Positions 46,434 through 55,942 of a stretch of 64,000 nucleotides of DNA are shown piece by piece (within the stretch, counting starts at the first letter, position 1; every line of letters starts with the position of its first letter). Position numbers and translations under genes: made by a program. Location of the stretch: positions 350,052-414,051 of the forward strand of contig NZ_JACSGR010000001.1 of NCBI RefSeq assembly GCF_016025525.2, in the 5' to 3' direction. The notes beneath the pieces are model-generated. The model was not told the origin of the DNA, ran no database searches, and worked only from the letters and a program-made list of their open reading frames with translations. This DNA is from Eikenella glucosivorans (GTDB lineage Bacteria; Pseudomonadota; Gammaproteobacteria; Burkholderiales; Neisseriaceae).

Positions 46434-46661
46434 ATGACCAAGAAAAAACCGAAAACCTTTGAAGAAGCCGTGAGCCGGCTGGAAGCCATCAACCAAGCCA
46501 TGCAGGCCAGCGATATGCCGCTGGAAGAGGCGCTGGCCGCCTATCAGGAAGGCAGCGAGCTGGTGCGCTTCTGCCAGGCGCGTTTGGCCGAAGTGGAACA
46601 GAAACTGCAAGTGCTCGACGCCGGGCAGGAACGCGAACTGGTGCTGGAACAAGATGAGTGA
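46434..46661 (+). CDS. xseB: Exodeoxyribonuclease VII small subunit
   Basis: This is 75 aa with the family core KTFEEAVSRLEAINQAMQAS and MPLEEALAAYQEGSELVRFC. It binds XseA to form exonuclease VII, which degrades single-stranded DNA. It overlaps ispA by 8 bases, the common xseB-ispA order (often followed by dxs, which is not here). Confidence 0.95.
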   Translation: MTKKKPKTFEEAVSRLEAINQAMQASDMPLEEALAAYQEGSELVRFCQARLAEVEQKLQVLDAGQERELVLEQDE

Positions 46662-47541
46662 GCTGAAGCAATGGCAGCAGCGCGCCCGCGCCCAAACCGA
46701 GCTGGTGTTGGAGCGCGTGCTGCCCGCAGAAAGCAGCCTGCCCGAAGGACTGCATGAAGCCATGCGCTACGCCGTGCTCGGCGGCGGCAAACGCCTGCGC
46801 CCGCTTTTGGTGCTGGCCGCCGCCGAATTGGGGCATGCCGACGAAGCCGCCGCCGAAGCCGCGCTGGCTGCCGTGGAGCTGGTGCACGCCTATTCGCTGG
46901 TGCACGACGATATGCCCGCCATGGACAACGACAGCCTGCGCCGCGGCAGGCCCACCTGCCATGTGCAATACGGCGAAGCCGCCGCACTCTTGGTGGGCGA
47001 CGCGCTGCAAACCCTGGCTTTCGACGTGCTCAGCCGCCCGGGCGCCCTGCCCGCCGAGCGGCAGCTCAAAATGGTGCAGGTGTTGGCGCGTGCTTCCGGC
47101 AGCCTCGGCATGGCCGGCGGGCAGGCGATTGATTTGCAATCCGTGGGGCGGCACATCGGCCAGGCCGAATTGGAAACCATGCACCGCCTGAAAACCGGCG
47201 CCCTCATCCGTGCCGCCGTGGCGCTGGGCGGCTTAAGCTGCCCCGATTTGGACGAAGACACACTGGCCAGGCTGGACGACTACGCCGCCAAACTCGGCCT
47301 CGCCTTCCAAGTGATCGACGACGTGCTCGACTGCGAAGCCGACACCGCTACACTGGGCAAAACCGCCGGCAAAGACCAGGAAGCCGACAAGCCCACCTAT
47401 GTGCGGCTGATGGGCCTAGCCGCCGCCCGCGAATATGCCGAACGGCTGGTGGCCGAAGCGCAGCAGGCCTTGGCAGGCTTCGGAAGCGGGGCGGAACGCC
47501 TGCGGCAGCTGGCGGTTTATGTAGCCGCGCGGCGCAACTGA
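46654..47541 (+). CDS. ispA: Farnesyl diphosphate synthase
   Basis: This is 295 aa. The first Asp-rich motif is DDMPAMDNDSLRRGRPTCH, and the second is VIDDVLDCEADTATLGKTAG KD. It condenses IPP with DMAPP/GPP to farnesyl diphosphate for ubiquinone and undecaprenyl phosphate. It is coupled to xseB and followed by a DUS terminator. Confidence 0.96.
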   Translation: MSELKQWQQRARAQTELVLERVLPAESSLPEGLHEAMRYAVLGGGKRLRPLLVLAAAELGHADEAAAEAALAAVELVHAYSLVHDDMPAMDNDSLRRGRPTCHVQYGEAAALLVGDALQTLAFDVLSRPGALPAERQLKMVQVLARASGSLGMAGGQAIDLQSVGRHIGQAELETMHRLKTGALIRAAVALGGLSCPDLDEDTLARLDDYAAKLGLAFQVIDDVLDCEADTATLGKTAGKDQEADKPTYVRLMGLAAAREYAERLVAEAQQALAGFGSGAERLRQLAVYVAARRN

Positions 47542-47561
47542 TGGCGTGCGGCGAAGGTAGA

Positions 47562-47603
47562 GAGGCTACCTGAAAAACTGCGGTTCGGTTTTCAGGTAGC
47601 CTG
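47562..47603 (+). terminator. DUS hairpin after ispA
   Basis: GAGGCTACCTGAAAAACTG and CGGTTTTCAGGTAGCCTGTTTTTG, with a T-run after the stem. Confidence 0.88.
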
Positions 47604-47694
47604 TTTTTGATGCAATCGTATCGTAGAAATTTTTCGTTATTTAAGCAGCTTATAGTTTTGAGATTTCTAGCAGCTTGCTAAATTTCAGGTAGCC

Positions 47695-47937
47695 TTTGCT
47701 ATTTATGCTTCGTTCACCCTTGCGCCTGATGCCGGCGCAGGTACCTACTTTTCTTTGCTTCGTCAAAGAAAAGTAGGCAAAAGAAAGGCGACTGCGGGCA
47801 CAGGTTTGGCTCCGCCAAACTTCCCTCACTCCACGCGGTTTTTCGGGCGTGCCCGAACTTGCGGCTACGCCGCTTCGGACAGGACGTGCCCTTATTCCCC
47901 GAAAAACTGCGTTCCGTTCGGCTGCGCCAGCAGAGAA
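47695..47937. repeat. Large dispersed repeat, copy 3
   Basis: The same block order as copies 1 and 2, also directly after a reverse DUS (AATTTCAGGTAGCCTTTGCT). The palindromic block here is CTACTTTTCTTTGCTTCG and CAAAGAAAAGTAGGCAAAAG. It occupies the middle of the 516-base gap 47542-48058; the flanks are AT-rich without a gene. Confidence 0.82.
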
Positions 47938-48058
47938 GATGCTCAAACGTTTGCGCTAAATGTTTCATGATTGGTTTTTTGGAATTTAATACGTTATTTA
48001 CAAATAGTTTATATTTTTCAGGTAGCCCCAAGCGGCTGCCTGCATAACGGGATGACAC

Positions 48059-49516
48059 ATGAGTTGGTCGAATATATTCGTTAGCGCCCACTTCCTGCTC
48101 ACGCTGGCCATCGCCCTGCGCGTGATTTATTCCCGCCGTTCGAGCGGCGCGGCGCTGGCCTGGCTCACGCTGCTGTTTGCCTTCCCCTTCGTGGGCGTGG
48201 GCGCCTACCTGCTCATCGGCGAATCCAAGCTGGGGCGGGCGCGGGCGGCGCGGCTCTCGGAGCTGCAAGCCTTCCACGACGCGTTCGCCGACCGCTTCCT
48301 GCCGCCGCAGGCCGAGCCGGTGGCCGATGTGCGTTTCCGCCAGCTCGCCCATTTTGTGAGCGGGAAAACAGGCTTCACGCCCACCGGCAACAACAGCACG
48401 CGCCTGCTGGCCGACACCGATTCGATTTTGCAGGCCTTCACGGCGGATATTGAAGCGGCGCAGCATTGCTGCCTGCTGGAGTTTTATATCGTGGAGGGCA
48501 GCGGGCGGGTGGAGGCCGTGCTGGAGGCGCTGATGCGGGCGGCGGATCGCGGCGTGCGCTGCCAGCTGCTGGCCGATTCGCTGGGCAGCCAGGGCTTTTG
48601 GCTGTCGGATTGGCCGGAGCGGCTGCGCGAGGCCGGTGTGGAAGTGACCCCCGCGCTGCCCTTCGGCTTAATCAGCTCGCTGTGGGTGCGCGCCGATTTG
48701 CGCAACCACCGCAAAATCCTGGTGGTGGACTACCGCATTGCCTACACCGGCAGCTACAACTTGGTGGATCCCAAATTATTCAAACAGGGCGCGGGCGTGG
48801 GCGAGTGGGTGGATGCGGTGCTGCGCTGCGAGGGCGTGGCGGCGCAGGAATTGGCGGCGGTGTTCTACGGCGATTGGGCGGTGGAAAACGCGCATAACCT
48901 CAACGCCACGCTGGAATATTTGAGCGGCTATCTCGAGAGCGCGCCCGAGCGTTTTACCGGCAACGGGCGGGAAACGCTGCAAGTGCTGCCTTCCCATCCC
49001 GGCGGCGACACCGCGCTGGTGTATGACGTGCTGCTCAACGCGCTGAACGTGGCGCAGGAGCGGGTGGTGGTCAGCACGCCCTATTTCGTGCCCGACGAAG
49101 CCCTGCTCAACACACTCACCATGGCCGCGCAGCGCGGCGTGGAAGTGGTGCTGATTCTGCCGCGGCGCAACGATTCGCGCCTGGTGCGCTACGCCAGCAG
49201 CGCCTACTACCAGCCGCTTCTGGCGGCGGGGGTGAAGCTGAAGATGTACGGCGGCGGCCTGCTGCACACCAAAGCGGTGGTGGTGGACGGGCGCTTTGCG
49301 CTGTTCGGCACGGTGAACATGGACATGCGCAGTTTTTATCTCAATCTGGAAGTGAGCCTGGCGCTGTATTCGCCCGACTCGGTGGCCGCCGTGGCCGCGC
49401 TGCTGGAAGGCTACCTGAAAGACTGCGAGGAGGTGGAGCTGAAAAAATGGCAGCAGCGGCCGCGGATACGCCGTTTTGCCGAACGCTGTGTGCGGCTGGC
49501 CAGCCCGCTGCTGTAG
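48059..49516 (+). CDS. cls: Cardiolipin synthase
   Basis: This is 485 aa. Two N-terminal membrane helices (about 5-24 and 32-54) are followed by two HKD motifs: NHRKILVVDYRIAYTGSYN (about residue 218) and HTKAVVVDGRFALFGTVNMD (about residue 402). It condenses two phosphatidylglycerols into cardiolipin (ClsA type). It is monocistronic with a tight terminator after it. The leader contains a reverse DUS. Confidence 0.95.
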   Translation: MSWSNIFVSAHFLLTLAIALRVIYSRRSSGAALAWLTLLFAFPFVGVGAYLLIGESKLGRARAARLSELQAFHDAFADRFLPPQAEPVADVRFRQLAHFVSGKTGFTPTGNNSTRLLADTDSILQAFTADIEAAQHCCLLEFYIVEGSGRVEAVLEALMRAADRGVRCQLLADSLGSQGFWLSDWPERLREAGVEVTPALPFGLISSLWVRADLRNHRKILVVDYRIAYTGSYNLVDPKLFKQGAGVGEWVDAVLRCEGVAAQELAAVFYGDWAVENAHNLNATLEYLSGYLESAPERFTGNGRETLQVLPSHPGGDTALVYDVLLNALNVAQERVVVSTPYFVPDEALLNTLTMAAQRGVEVVLILPRRNDSRLVRYASSAYYQPLLAAGVKLKMYGGGLLHTKAVVVDGRFALFGTVNMDMRSFYLNLEVSLALYSPDSVAAVAALLEGYLKDCEEVELKKWQQRPRIRRFAERCVRLASPLL

Positions 49517-49531
49517 CGGCAAACTGTCGAA

Positions 49532-49576
49532 TAAAGGCTACCTGAAAAGCGGAAATCACTTTTCAGGTAGCCTTTA
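49532..49576 (+). terminator. DUS hairpin after cls
   Basis: TAAAGGCTACCTGAAAAG and CTTTTCAGGTAGCCTTTA form an 18-bp stem. A further DUS pair follows (about 49660-49702) before coaBC on the other strand. Confidence 0.88.
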
Positions 49577-49731
49577 TCTTTGCCTCCTTATCTTGCAATC
49601 AGGCTGCCTGAGAGCGTGGGCTGCAATGCGGTAGAAATGAGATTGGCTCAGCAAGAATGGTTTTCAGGTAGCCTTCCCGCCCGGCGGGAGGCTACCTGAA
49701 AAATTTGACGGTTAGGCGCGGGGCAGGCGTG

Positions 49732-50925
49732 TCAGCCCACCTCGCCGAGCAAACGGGCGATTTCGGCCACGATGGCGTCGGCGGTGCTGCGCTTGCCCAT
49801 TTCCGGCAGCGCGGTTTCGCCCGAGGCGCTGATGAGCGTGACCCGGTTGCTGGTGCTGCCCATGGCGTCGGCCACCGAATTGGCCACCATCAGCGGCACG
49901 CCTTTGCGCAGGCGTTTGGCGCGGGCGTGTTCCAGCACATGATGGCTTTCGGCGGCGAAGCCCACGCAGAAGGGCGCGTTTGGCAGGCGCGCCACGGCAG
50001 CGAGGATGTCGGGGTTTTCGGCCAGCTCGATGGCGGGCGGCGTGCCGCTGCCGTCTTTTTTCAGTTTCTCGGCGCTGCGGTTGGCCACGCAGTAGTCGGC
50101 CACGGCGGCCACGCCGATGAACACGTCGCAGGCGCCCGCTTCGCGCATCACGGCGTCGTACATTTCCTGCGCGCTATGGGCGTGCCGCACGGCGATGCCG
50201 GCGGGCGCGGGCACCTGAAGCTGCCCGGCCACCAGCACTACTTCTGCCCCGGCGGCGCGGCAGGCCTGCGCCAAGGCCACGCCCATGCGGCCGCTGGAAA
50301 GGTTGGTGATGCCGCGCACGGGGTCGATGGCTTCGAAGGTGGCGCCGGCGGTGAGCAGCACACGTTGGCCGGTGAGCAGCTTGGGCGTCCACAAGTCGGG
50401 CAGCAGCTCGGCCAGTTCGGCGGCTTCGAGCATGCGGCCTTCGCCGGTTTCGCCGCAGGCCTGGCTGCCGCTGGCGGGGCCGAACACGGCAATGCCGTCG
50501 GCCTGGAGCTGGGCGATGTTGCGCAGGTTGGCGGGATTGCGCCACATTTCCACGTTCATGGCGGGCGCCACGGCCAGCGGGCAGGCGCGGGCGGCGGCAA
50601 GGGTGGCGAGCAGGTTGTCGGCCAGGCCGTGGGCGATTTTGGCCAGGGTGTTGGCGCTGGCGGGGGCAATGAGGAAAACGTCGGCCTCGCGGCTGAGGTT
50701 GATGTGCGCCATGCCGTTGCCCTGCGCGGCGGAATGGTCGGTCCACACGCTCTGGCCGCTGAGGGCTTGGAAGGTTTGCGGGGAGACGAACTCCGTGGCG
50801 GCGCGGCTCATGGCCACGCTCACGCTGTGCCCCTGTTTTTTGAGCAGGCGCACCAGTTCGCAGGATTTGTAGGCGGCGATGCCGCCGCTGATGCCGAGCA
50901 GGATGTGTTTGGGCGGTTTGGGCAT
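49732..50925 (-). CDS. coaBC: Phosphopantothenoylcysteine decarboxylase / synthase
   Basis: The frame gives 397 aa from ATG 50925 (MPKPPKHILLGISGGIAAYK...). The flavoprotein CoaC part has PAMNVEMWRNPANLRNIAQL. The CoaB part has TAGATFEAIDPVRGITNLSS and SGRMGVALAQ and, toward the end, the FAAESHHVLEHARAKRLRKG segment. It makes 4'-phosphopantetheine in CoA synthesis. A DUS terminator pair follows. Confidence 0.95.
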   Translation of the reverse strand: MPKPPKHILLGISGGIAAYKSCELVRLLKKQGHSVSVAMSRAATEFVSPQTFQALSGQSVWTDHSAAQGNGMAHINLSREADVFLIAPASANTLAKIAHGLADNLLATLAAARACPLAVAPAMNVEMWRNPANLRNIAQLQADGIAVFGPASGSQACGETGEGRMLEAAELAELLPDLWTPKLLTGQRVLLTAGATFEAIDPVRGITNLSSGRMGVALAQACRAAGAEVVLVAGQLQVPAPAGIAVRHAHSAQEMYDAVMREAGACDVFIGVAAVADYCVANRSAEKLKKDGSGTPPAIELAENPDILAAVARLPNAPFCVGFAAESHHVLEHARAKRLRKGVPLMVANSVADAMGSTSNRVTLISASGETALPEMGKRSTADAIVAEIARLLGEVG

Positions 50926-51010
50926 GGTGTGGATTTCTTGCTTGGGTGGGGGAAACGGGCGGTATGGTAACACAGGGGCGGGCTTGGTTTGGGTTTCGCA
51001 GGCATTCGGC

Positions 51011-51050
51011 TTTTCAGGTAGCCTTTGGGGCGGGCAGGCTACCTGAAAAA
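51011..51050. repeat. DUS pair upstream of coaBC
   Basis: CTTTTCAGGTAGCC and GGCTACCTGAAAAATA. Another single reverse DUS is at 51122. In the 440-base gap 50926-51365 I see no gene; the autotransporter promoter should lie near 51230-51300, but no convincing -35/-10 pair is visible. Confidence 0.6.
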
Positions 51051-51365
51051 TATAGGGCTTGAGGAGCGTGATGTGGTAAGGGGAGTAATGCTGCTGCAAG
51101 TTGAGTCAATCTGCCATGCCTTTTCAGGTAGCCTCAAGGAGGCACGGGCGTCAATATGATTGAAATTAGAGTAATGTCTACAAGGAGATGGTGTGTTGCC
51201 GCGTTGTATCTTTTTCCCATCATTTCCGGTTTTTCTTTACAGAAGTCCGCAAGCGCGCCGTATGTTTGTGTTAAGCTGCGCCGTTTTTCGATTTTGCGGA
51301 ACGGCATTTGAAGCCTGGTTTTAAATGCGCCGGAAATTTGTTTCTCACTTCAAGGGATTACTCTA

Positions 51366-54300
51366 ATGAACAAGATTTATAACATCGTTTATTCTGAAGA
51401 ACACGGCACTTGGGTGGTTTGCTCGGAACTGGAACGCGCCAGCCGGAAGAAATCTTCCGGCTCCTCGGCTGCCAAACTGCTGGCTTCTGCCGCCGTGGTG
51501 GGCATCGGCGTATCCGCCCTGCCGGCGGCGGCTTCTACTTGCGGCAATGGCAGCACCGTGGCCAGCGGCGGCAGCTGCGATATGGGCACTTATACCGCCG
51601 CCGCAAATGACAATAAAGTCGGCCAAGCCTTGGTAACCGGCGGCGATACCGTAACTCTAACCACGCCTAATATCAATAATATTACTAGTTCGGACAGCGG
51701 CCCGAGTAACGACCGCCCGTTTAGATCAGGCAAACTACGTAACTTGTTTACTGATGCAGATATTCTCCAGCAATTGGGAAAGTTGGAACGCCTGAATCCT
51801 AACCAAAAAGGTGAAACGCGCACATTCCAAGACCCTATCAGCGGCAGCAATCAAACCGTTAATGTGTATAACAACATTGAGGGACAGTCTGCTTTGGATA
51901 TCGATGGTATCGTAACGACAGGCAACGATGTGTATGTGGATATGCGATTGGGTACTGCCACAGGTAACGGTAGCAAGATCATCGCATCTTTGGGTAATCC
52001 CAATGCCACTATGGTGGATGAATCGGTTGCCACCAACCGCACAGGCATGCTTATTTCTGCAAAACAGTCACGCTTGGTGCAGGCTGAAAATGGCGCATCG
52101 GCAGAATGGACGTCAAAAAACAGAATCCGTTTCAGCCAAGGCGTGGTTGCATCCGACAGATTGAGGATCACCCAGTCGTTGTTTGAGCCAAAAACCGTTA
52201 CTTTCATGGATGGTAGTACTCATGTGCTCAATACTGTACAAGATCTGATCAATTACAACGAAAATGTTTTGAAACAGAATATCGGTAAACCTGGGTTTGC
52301 TAATCCCGGTGAAACACAGCAGGCAGCTTATGACCGCTGGTTTAATGAGGCTGCCCGCAGAAAAAATTATACGTTTGATCAGGCTAACCCGATCACCCCT
52401 TCACCAGATTCACTGCTACCTGTCGGAGAGGTTTGGGTTTTATCTGCCACAGGTAACGGCTCAATCGCTACATTGAAAAACGGTGGGCAAATTGACCATC
52501 GCACGGCACAAAATATGGGCGGCGGTATGTTGGCTGAAGATGGTGCCAAGGCCGTTATAGAAGAAGGTGCAAATTTATCAGGTGCCTTCAACAGCTTGAC
52601 TGTGCGCGGTGCAGGTAGCATTGCTGAAAACCACGGTGTGATTTCTGGTGGTTATTATGCTTCCGATAACTTTGACACCAGTAAGACCAGTCAAACCAAT
52701 AAAAATGAAACTTATGTGGAAGCTACAACAGTTAATGCAACCAATAGCGGCACATTCAAGAACAACGGTATTATTAACGTTTCCGGCTTTACCTATCCAA
52801 ATCTGAACTTCAACAACTATGGTGTTTTGGTAAACAATAACGCAACAGCCGTGAACCAGGCTGGCGGTGTTATCAATGTTGCCGTAAACAATACTCCAAA
52901 TAATGCAGTACACGGCGTACGTGTGGAAAACAACGGCACATTCACGGGGGAAACAGGTAGCGAAATCTTCATCGGGCGTACCGCGCAATATAGCAAAAAC
53001 GCCGCCACCACTCTGATTGGCAACACTTCCGATCAGGTGGGTATTCTTGTGAACGGTAATAACGCTACCTTAAACCACAACGGTACCATCAATATTGGCA
53101 AGGAAACCCAAGGTGCAACTGCTGTTAGGGTGAGCAACGGCAACGCTTCTACCACGGTAAATATGGGTGCGGACAGCGTGATCAACGTATCAGGTAACGC
53201 TACAGTAGCCAGTGGTCAGCCAAAGCAGAACATTGGTGTTCAGGCGCAAAACTCCGGCGCGGCCCAAATCACCAATGCCGGCGCAATTAACGTAACCGGT
53301 ACCAATGCCGTGGGCGAAAACGTGGTGGCCGAAGCAGGGCGCACAGCGAAAATTACCAATACCGCCAGCAGCAGAATCACGGTGGAAGAGGCTTCCGCCA
53401 ACCAGGTTACCCGCAACTACGGCATCTATGCCGACGGCCGGGGCACAGGCAAAGCCGAAGTGGTGACTGACGGCACACTGACGCTGAAAGGCCACAATGT
53501 AATCGGCGCGCATGCACGCGGCAATTCGACGATGGCCGTGAATGCGGGCACGCAAACCGTGTTCGACAACTCTGCCGGCGCGAAAAACCAGATTGCCTAC
53601 CATGTGAACGGCGGCTCTGCTTCGGCTAATGTGGCGGCTTTGACCAATCCCACCGACATCACTACCGAAAACTCCACCCTGTTCCGTGCGGATGACGGCG
53701 GCTCGATTACCGCTGCCAGCCTGAACGTAACCGCTTCCGGCAAAGACGCGGTTATCTTGGCCAGCAACGGCCGGGATGGTGCAACCAGCAAAACCTCAAA
53801 TATCACGGTAAACAACGGCACCTTCAACCTAACCGGCAACGGCTCAACCGTCGCCTTGGTGTCCGGCGGTGCGGAAAGCAGCCTGAAAGGTACGGCAAAC
53901 GTAGCCGACAGTGCTACTGGTGTAACCATCGGTAAAGCCGACGGCAGAAGCTACGGTTTGAACAACCAACTGGTGGCCAGCAGCAGCCCCATCAATACCA
54001 CCAAACTGGTTTCAGAGCTGAACACCACTACCGGCGCGGCCGGCACAACCGGTTATACCGCGCAAAACGATGCCACCGTAGAATTTTCAGGTAGCCTCAA
54101 CCTGAACGGTGCCGGCAGCACCGGCGTGCAAACGCTCAACGGCGGCACAGCCGTATTGGATGCGGCCACCGTGAAAGTGGAAGGCAACGCCCTGCAAGCC
54201 AACGGCGGCAACAACACCATCAGCATCAACGGCGGCACGGTTACCGGCAGTACCAATGTGTTCAATTCCGTATCCGGCACCAACTCGCTGGCGGCCACCA

Positions 54301-55871
54301 ACGGCGCAACCCTGAACGGCGTGATGTCGCTGGCTGCCGGCACTTCGGCGGTGGAGCTGGCCAGTGGCACCACTTGGAACAACACTGGCAATTCCACCGT
54401 AACCAACCTGGATAACGCCGGCACGGTCGCCTTTGTTGCGCCCGCCACCGCCGCCGTGGGCAACTACAAAACCATCACGGTAAACGGCAACTACGCCGGC
54501 AATAACGGCCAACTGGTAGTGAACACCCTGTGGAACAGTGCCAGCGACCAAGATTCCGACCACCTGATTATCAAAGGTACGGCAACGGGCAATACTACCG
54601 TCAGCACCCCCAACGGCATCATCGGCAACATTGCCCGCAGCCGGGCTCAGCAGTTCTCGTCTGATGTGGTAACGGTTGAGCAGCCGCAGGCCAATGCGGC
54701 GGGGCAGCAAGACGGCCAGCCCGACAGTAATGCCATCTTTACCGGCACGGCGAATACGACCAATGCCGGCCAGGCACAACTGGTATTGAAGAGCACCGCC
54801 GGCGGCAAGAATGTGTATGCCTGGACACTGTTTGCCGACCCCAATGCCCCCAATCCTTCGGCCTACATCTATGCCCCCGCCGTGGCCGGCTACGTGTTGA
54901 TGCCGCAGGTAAACCAGGAAATCGGCTACCACACCATCGGCACCCTGCACGAGCGTCGCGGTGAAAACCAAACCCTTGCCTGGGATGACTGCGGACGCTG
55001 CGGCGAACAGGCCAAAGGTCAAACCTGGACCCGCATCCTCGGCAGCCGCCTGGACAGCGACGGCAAAGAACGCCTCAACTTCGAAACCAAAATGGGCGGT
55101 TTCCAAATCGGCCATGATTTCGCCGTTAGCCGCAACGAGCAAGGCGGTCACCGCCTCACCGGCGCCTACCTGGCCTACACCCGTGCCGATACCGACTTCT
55201 TCGACAGCTACCGTGCCGTCAACGGCGTGGTGAGCGCCGACCAATACAGCGGCAAAGGCACCACCGACGCCGTCAGCCTTGGTCTGAGCAACACCTACTA
55301 CCGGGCCAATGGCAGCTATCTCGACTTGGTCGGCCAGCTGAGCTGGTTACACAACAAATACCAAGGCCGCGACAGCGCCAGCGTGAAGCAAAACGGCTGG
55401 GCCGCCGCCCTCTCGGCCGAAGTCGGCCGCCCCTTCGCCCTCGGCAGCCATGCCGAGAACCAAGGCGGTTGGCTGATCGAGCCGCAGGCGCAGCTGGCAT
55501 ACCAATACGTCGGCCTCAAAGACTTCAACGACGGTATCCGCCAAGTGAGCCAAGACAAACAACACAGCCTGCGCGGCCGCCTCGGCGCACGCCTCGCCTA
55601 CAACGGCCCCAGCCGCAGTCTGCGCACCAACACCTTCTACGCCGTGGCCAACGTGTGGCACGACTTCATCAACCCGCACGGCGTGGACATCGGTGAAGAC
55701 AACGTGCGCGAGAAACGCAACGCCACCTGGGGTGAAGTCGGCATCGGTGGCCAGCTGCCCGTGTCCGGCAACGCCTACCTGTATGGCGACGCCCGCTACC
55801 AGCACAACTTCGGCAGCGCCGACCGTAAAGGTTACCGCGGCAGCGTCGGTTTCAAATACACTTGGAAATAA
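51366..55871 (+). CDS. Type Va autotransporter adhesin-like protein with ESPR signal
   Basis: This is 1501 aa. An extended signal peptide (ESPR) MNKIYNIVYSEEHGTWVVC followed by a hydrophobic core ending at ALPAAAS drives slow Sec export. A passenger of about 1170 residues is rich in Asn/Gly/Thr with repeated ITNxGxINV-type strands, a beta-helix of the AIDA/pertactin class. Residues about 1230-1501 form the translocator barrel (RVLGSRLDSDGKERLNFETK-like region to the last strand GYRGSVGFKYTWK). A CGRC pair (DDCGRCGEQ) lies at the barrel start. The function of the passenger is unknown; an adhesin is likely. It shares a unit or region with the OmpA-like gene behind it. Confidence 0.92.
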   Translation: MNKIYNIVYSEEHGTWVVCSELERASRKKSSGSSAAKLLASAAVVGIGVSALPAAASTCGNGSTVASGGSCDMGTYTAAANDNKVGQALVTGGDTVTLTTPNINNITSSDSGPSNDRPFRSGKLRNLFTDADILQQLGKLERLNPNQKGETRTFQDPISGSNQTVNVYNNIEGQSALDIDGIVTTGNDVYVDMRLGTATGNGSKIIASLGNPNATMVDESVATNRTGMLISAKQSRLVQAENGASAEWTSKNRIRFSQGVVASDRLRITQSLFEPKTVTFMDGSTHVLNTVQDLINYNENVLKQNIGKPGFANPGETQQAAYDRWFNEAARRKNYTFDQANPITPSPDSLLPVGEVWVLSATGNGSIATLKNGGQIDHRTAQNMGGGMLAEDGAKAVIEEGANLSGAFNSLTVRGAGSIAENHGVISGGYYASDNFDTSKTSQTNKNETYVEATTVNATNSGTFKNNGIINVSGFTYPNLNFNNYGVLVNNNATAVNQAGGVINVAVNNTPNNAVHGVRVENNGTFTGETGSEIFIGRTAQYSKNAATTLIGNTSDQVGILVNGNNATLNHNGTINIGKETQGATAVRVSNGNASTTVNMGADSVINVSGNATVASGQPKQNIGVQAQNSGAAQITNAGAINVTGTNAVGENVVAEAGRTAKITNTASSRITVEEASANQVTRNYGIYADGRGTGKAEVVTDGTLTLKGHNVIGAHARGNSTMAVNAGTQTVFDNSAGAKNQIAYHVNGGSASANVAALTNPTDITTENSTLFRADDGGSITAASLNVTASGKDAVILASNGRDGATSKTSNITVNNGTFNLTGNGSTVALVSGGAESSLKGTANVADSATGVTIGKADGRSYGLNNQLVASSSPINTTKLVSELNTTTGAAGTTGYTAQNDATVEFSGSLNLNGAGSTGVQTLNGGTAVLDAATVKVEGNALQANGGNNTISINGGTVTGSTNVFNSVSGTNSLAATNGATLNGVMSLAAGTSAVELASGTTWNNTGNSTVTNLDNAGTVAFVAPATAAVGNYKTITVNGNYAGNNGQLVVNTLWNSASDQDSDHLIIKGTATGNTTVSTPNGIIGNIARSRAQQFSSDVVTVEQPQANAAGQQDGQPDSNAIFTGTANTTNAGQAQLVLKSTAGGKNVYAWTLFADPNAPNPSAYIYAPAVAGYVLMPQVNQEIGYHTIGTLHERRGENQTLAWDDCGRCGEQAKGQTWTRILGSRLDSDGKERLNFETKMGGFQIGHDFAVSRNEQGGHRLTGAYLAYTRADTDFFDSYRAVNGVVSADQYSGKGTTDAVSLGLSNTYYRANGSYLDLVGQLSWLHNKYQGRDSASVKQNGWAAALSAEVGRPFALGSHAENQGGWLIEPQAQLAYQYVGLKDFNDGIRQVSQDKQHSLRGRLGARLAYNGPSRSLRTNTFYAVANVWHDFINPHGVDIGEDNVREKRNATWGEVGIGGQLPVSGNAYLYGDARYQHNFGSADRKGYRGSVGFKYTWK

Positions 55872-55887
55872 CCGTTTAACCCATCAG

Positions 55888-55928
55888 AAGGCTACCTGAA
55901 AACCGCCATACCGTTTTTCAGGTAGCCT
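55888..55928 (+). terminator. DUS hairpin between autotransporter and OmpA-like gene
   Basis: GAAGGCTACCTGAAAACCG and CGTTTTTCAGGTAGCCTC form a 14-bp stem. It may only partly stop transcription, since no promoter is visible before the next gene. Confidence 0.7.
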
Positions 55929-55942
55929 CAAAAGGAAAACCC

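Noticed and set aside
54087..55244. 385-aa minus-strand frame opposite the autotransporter
   Set aside because: A shadow of the Asn/Gly/Thr-rich passenger codons with no recognisable domain.
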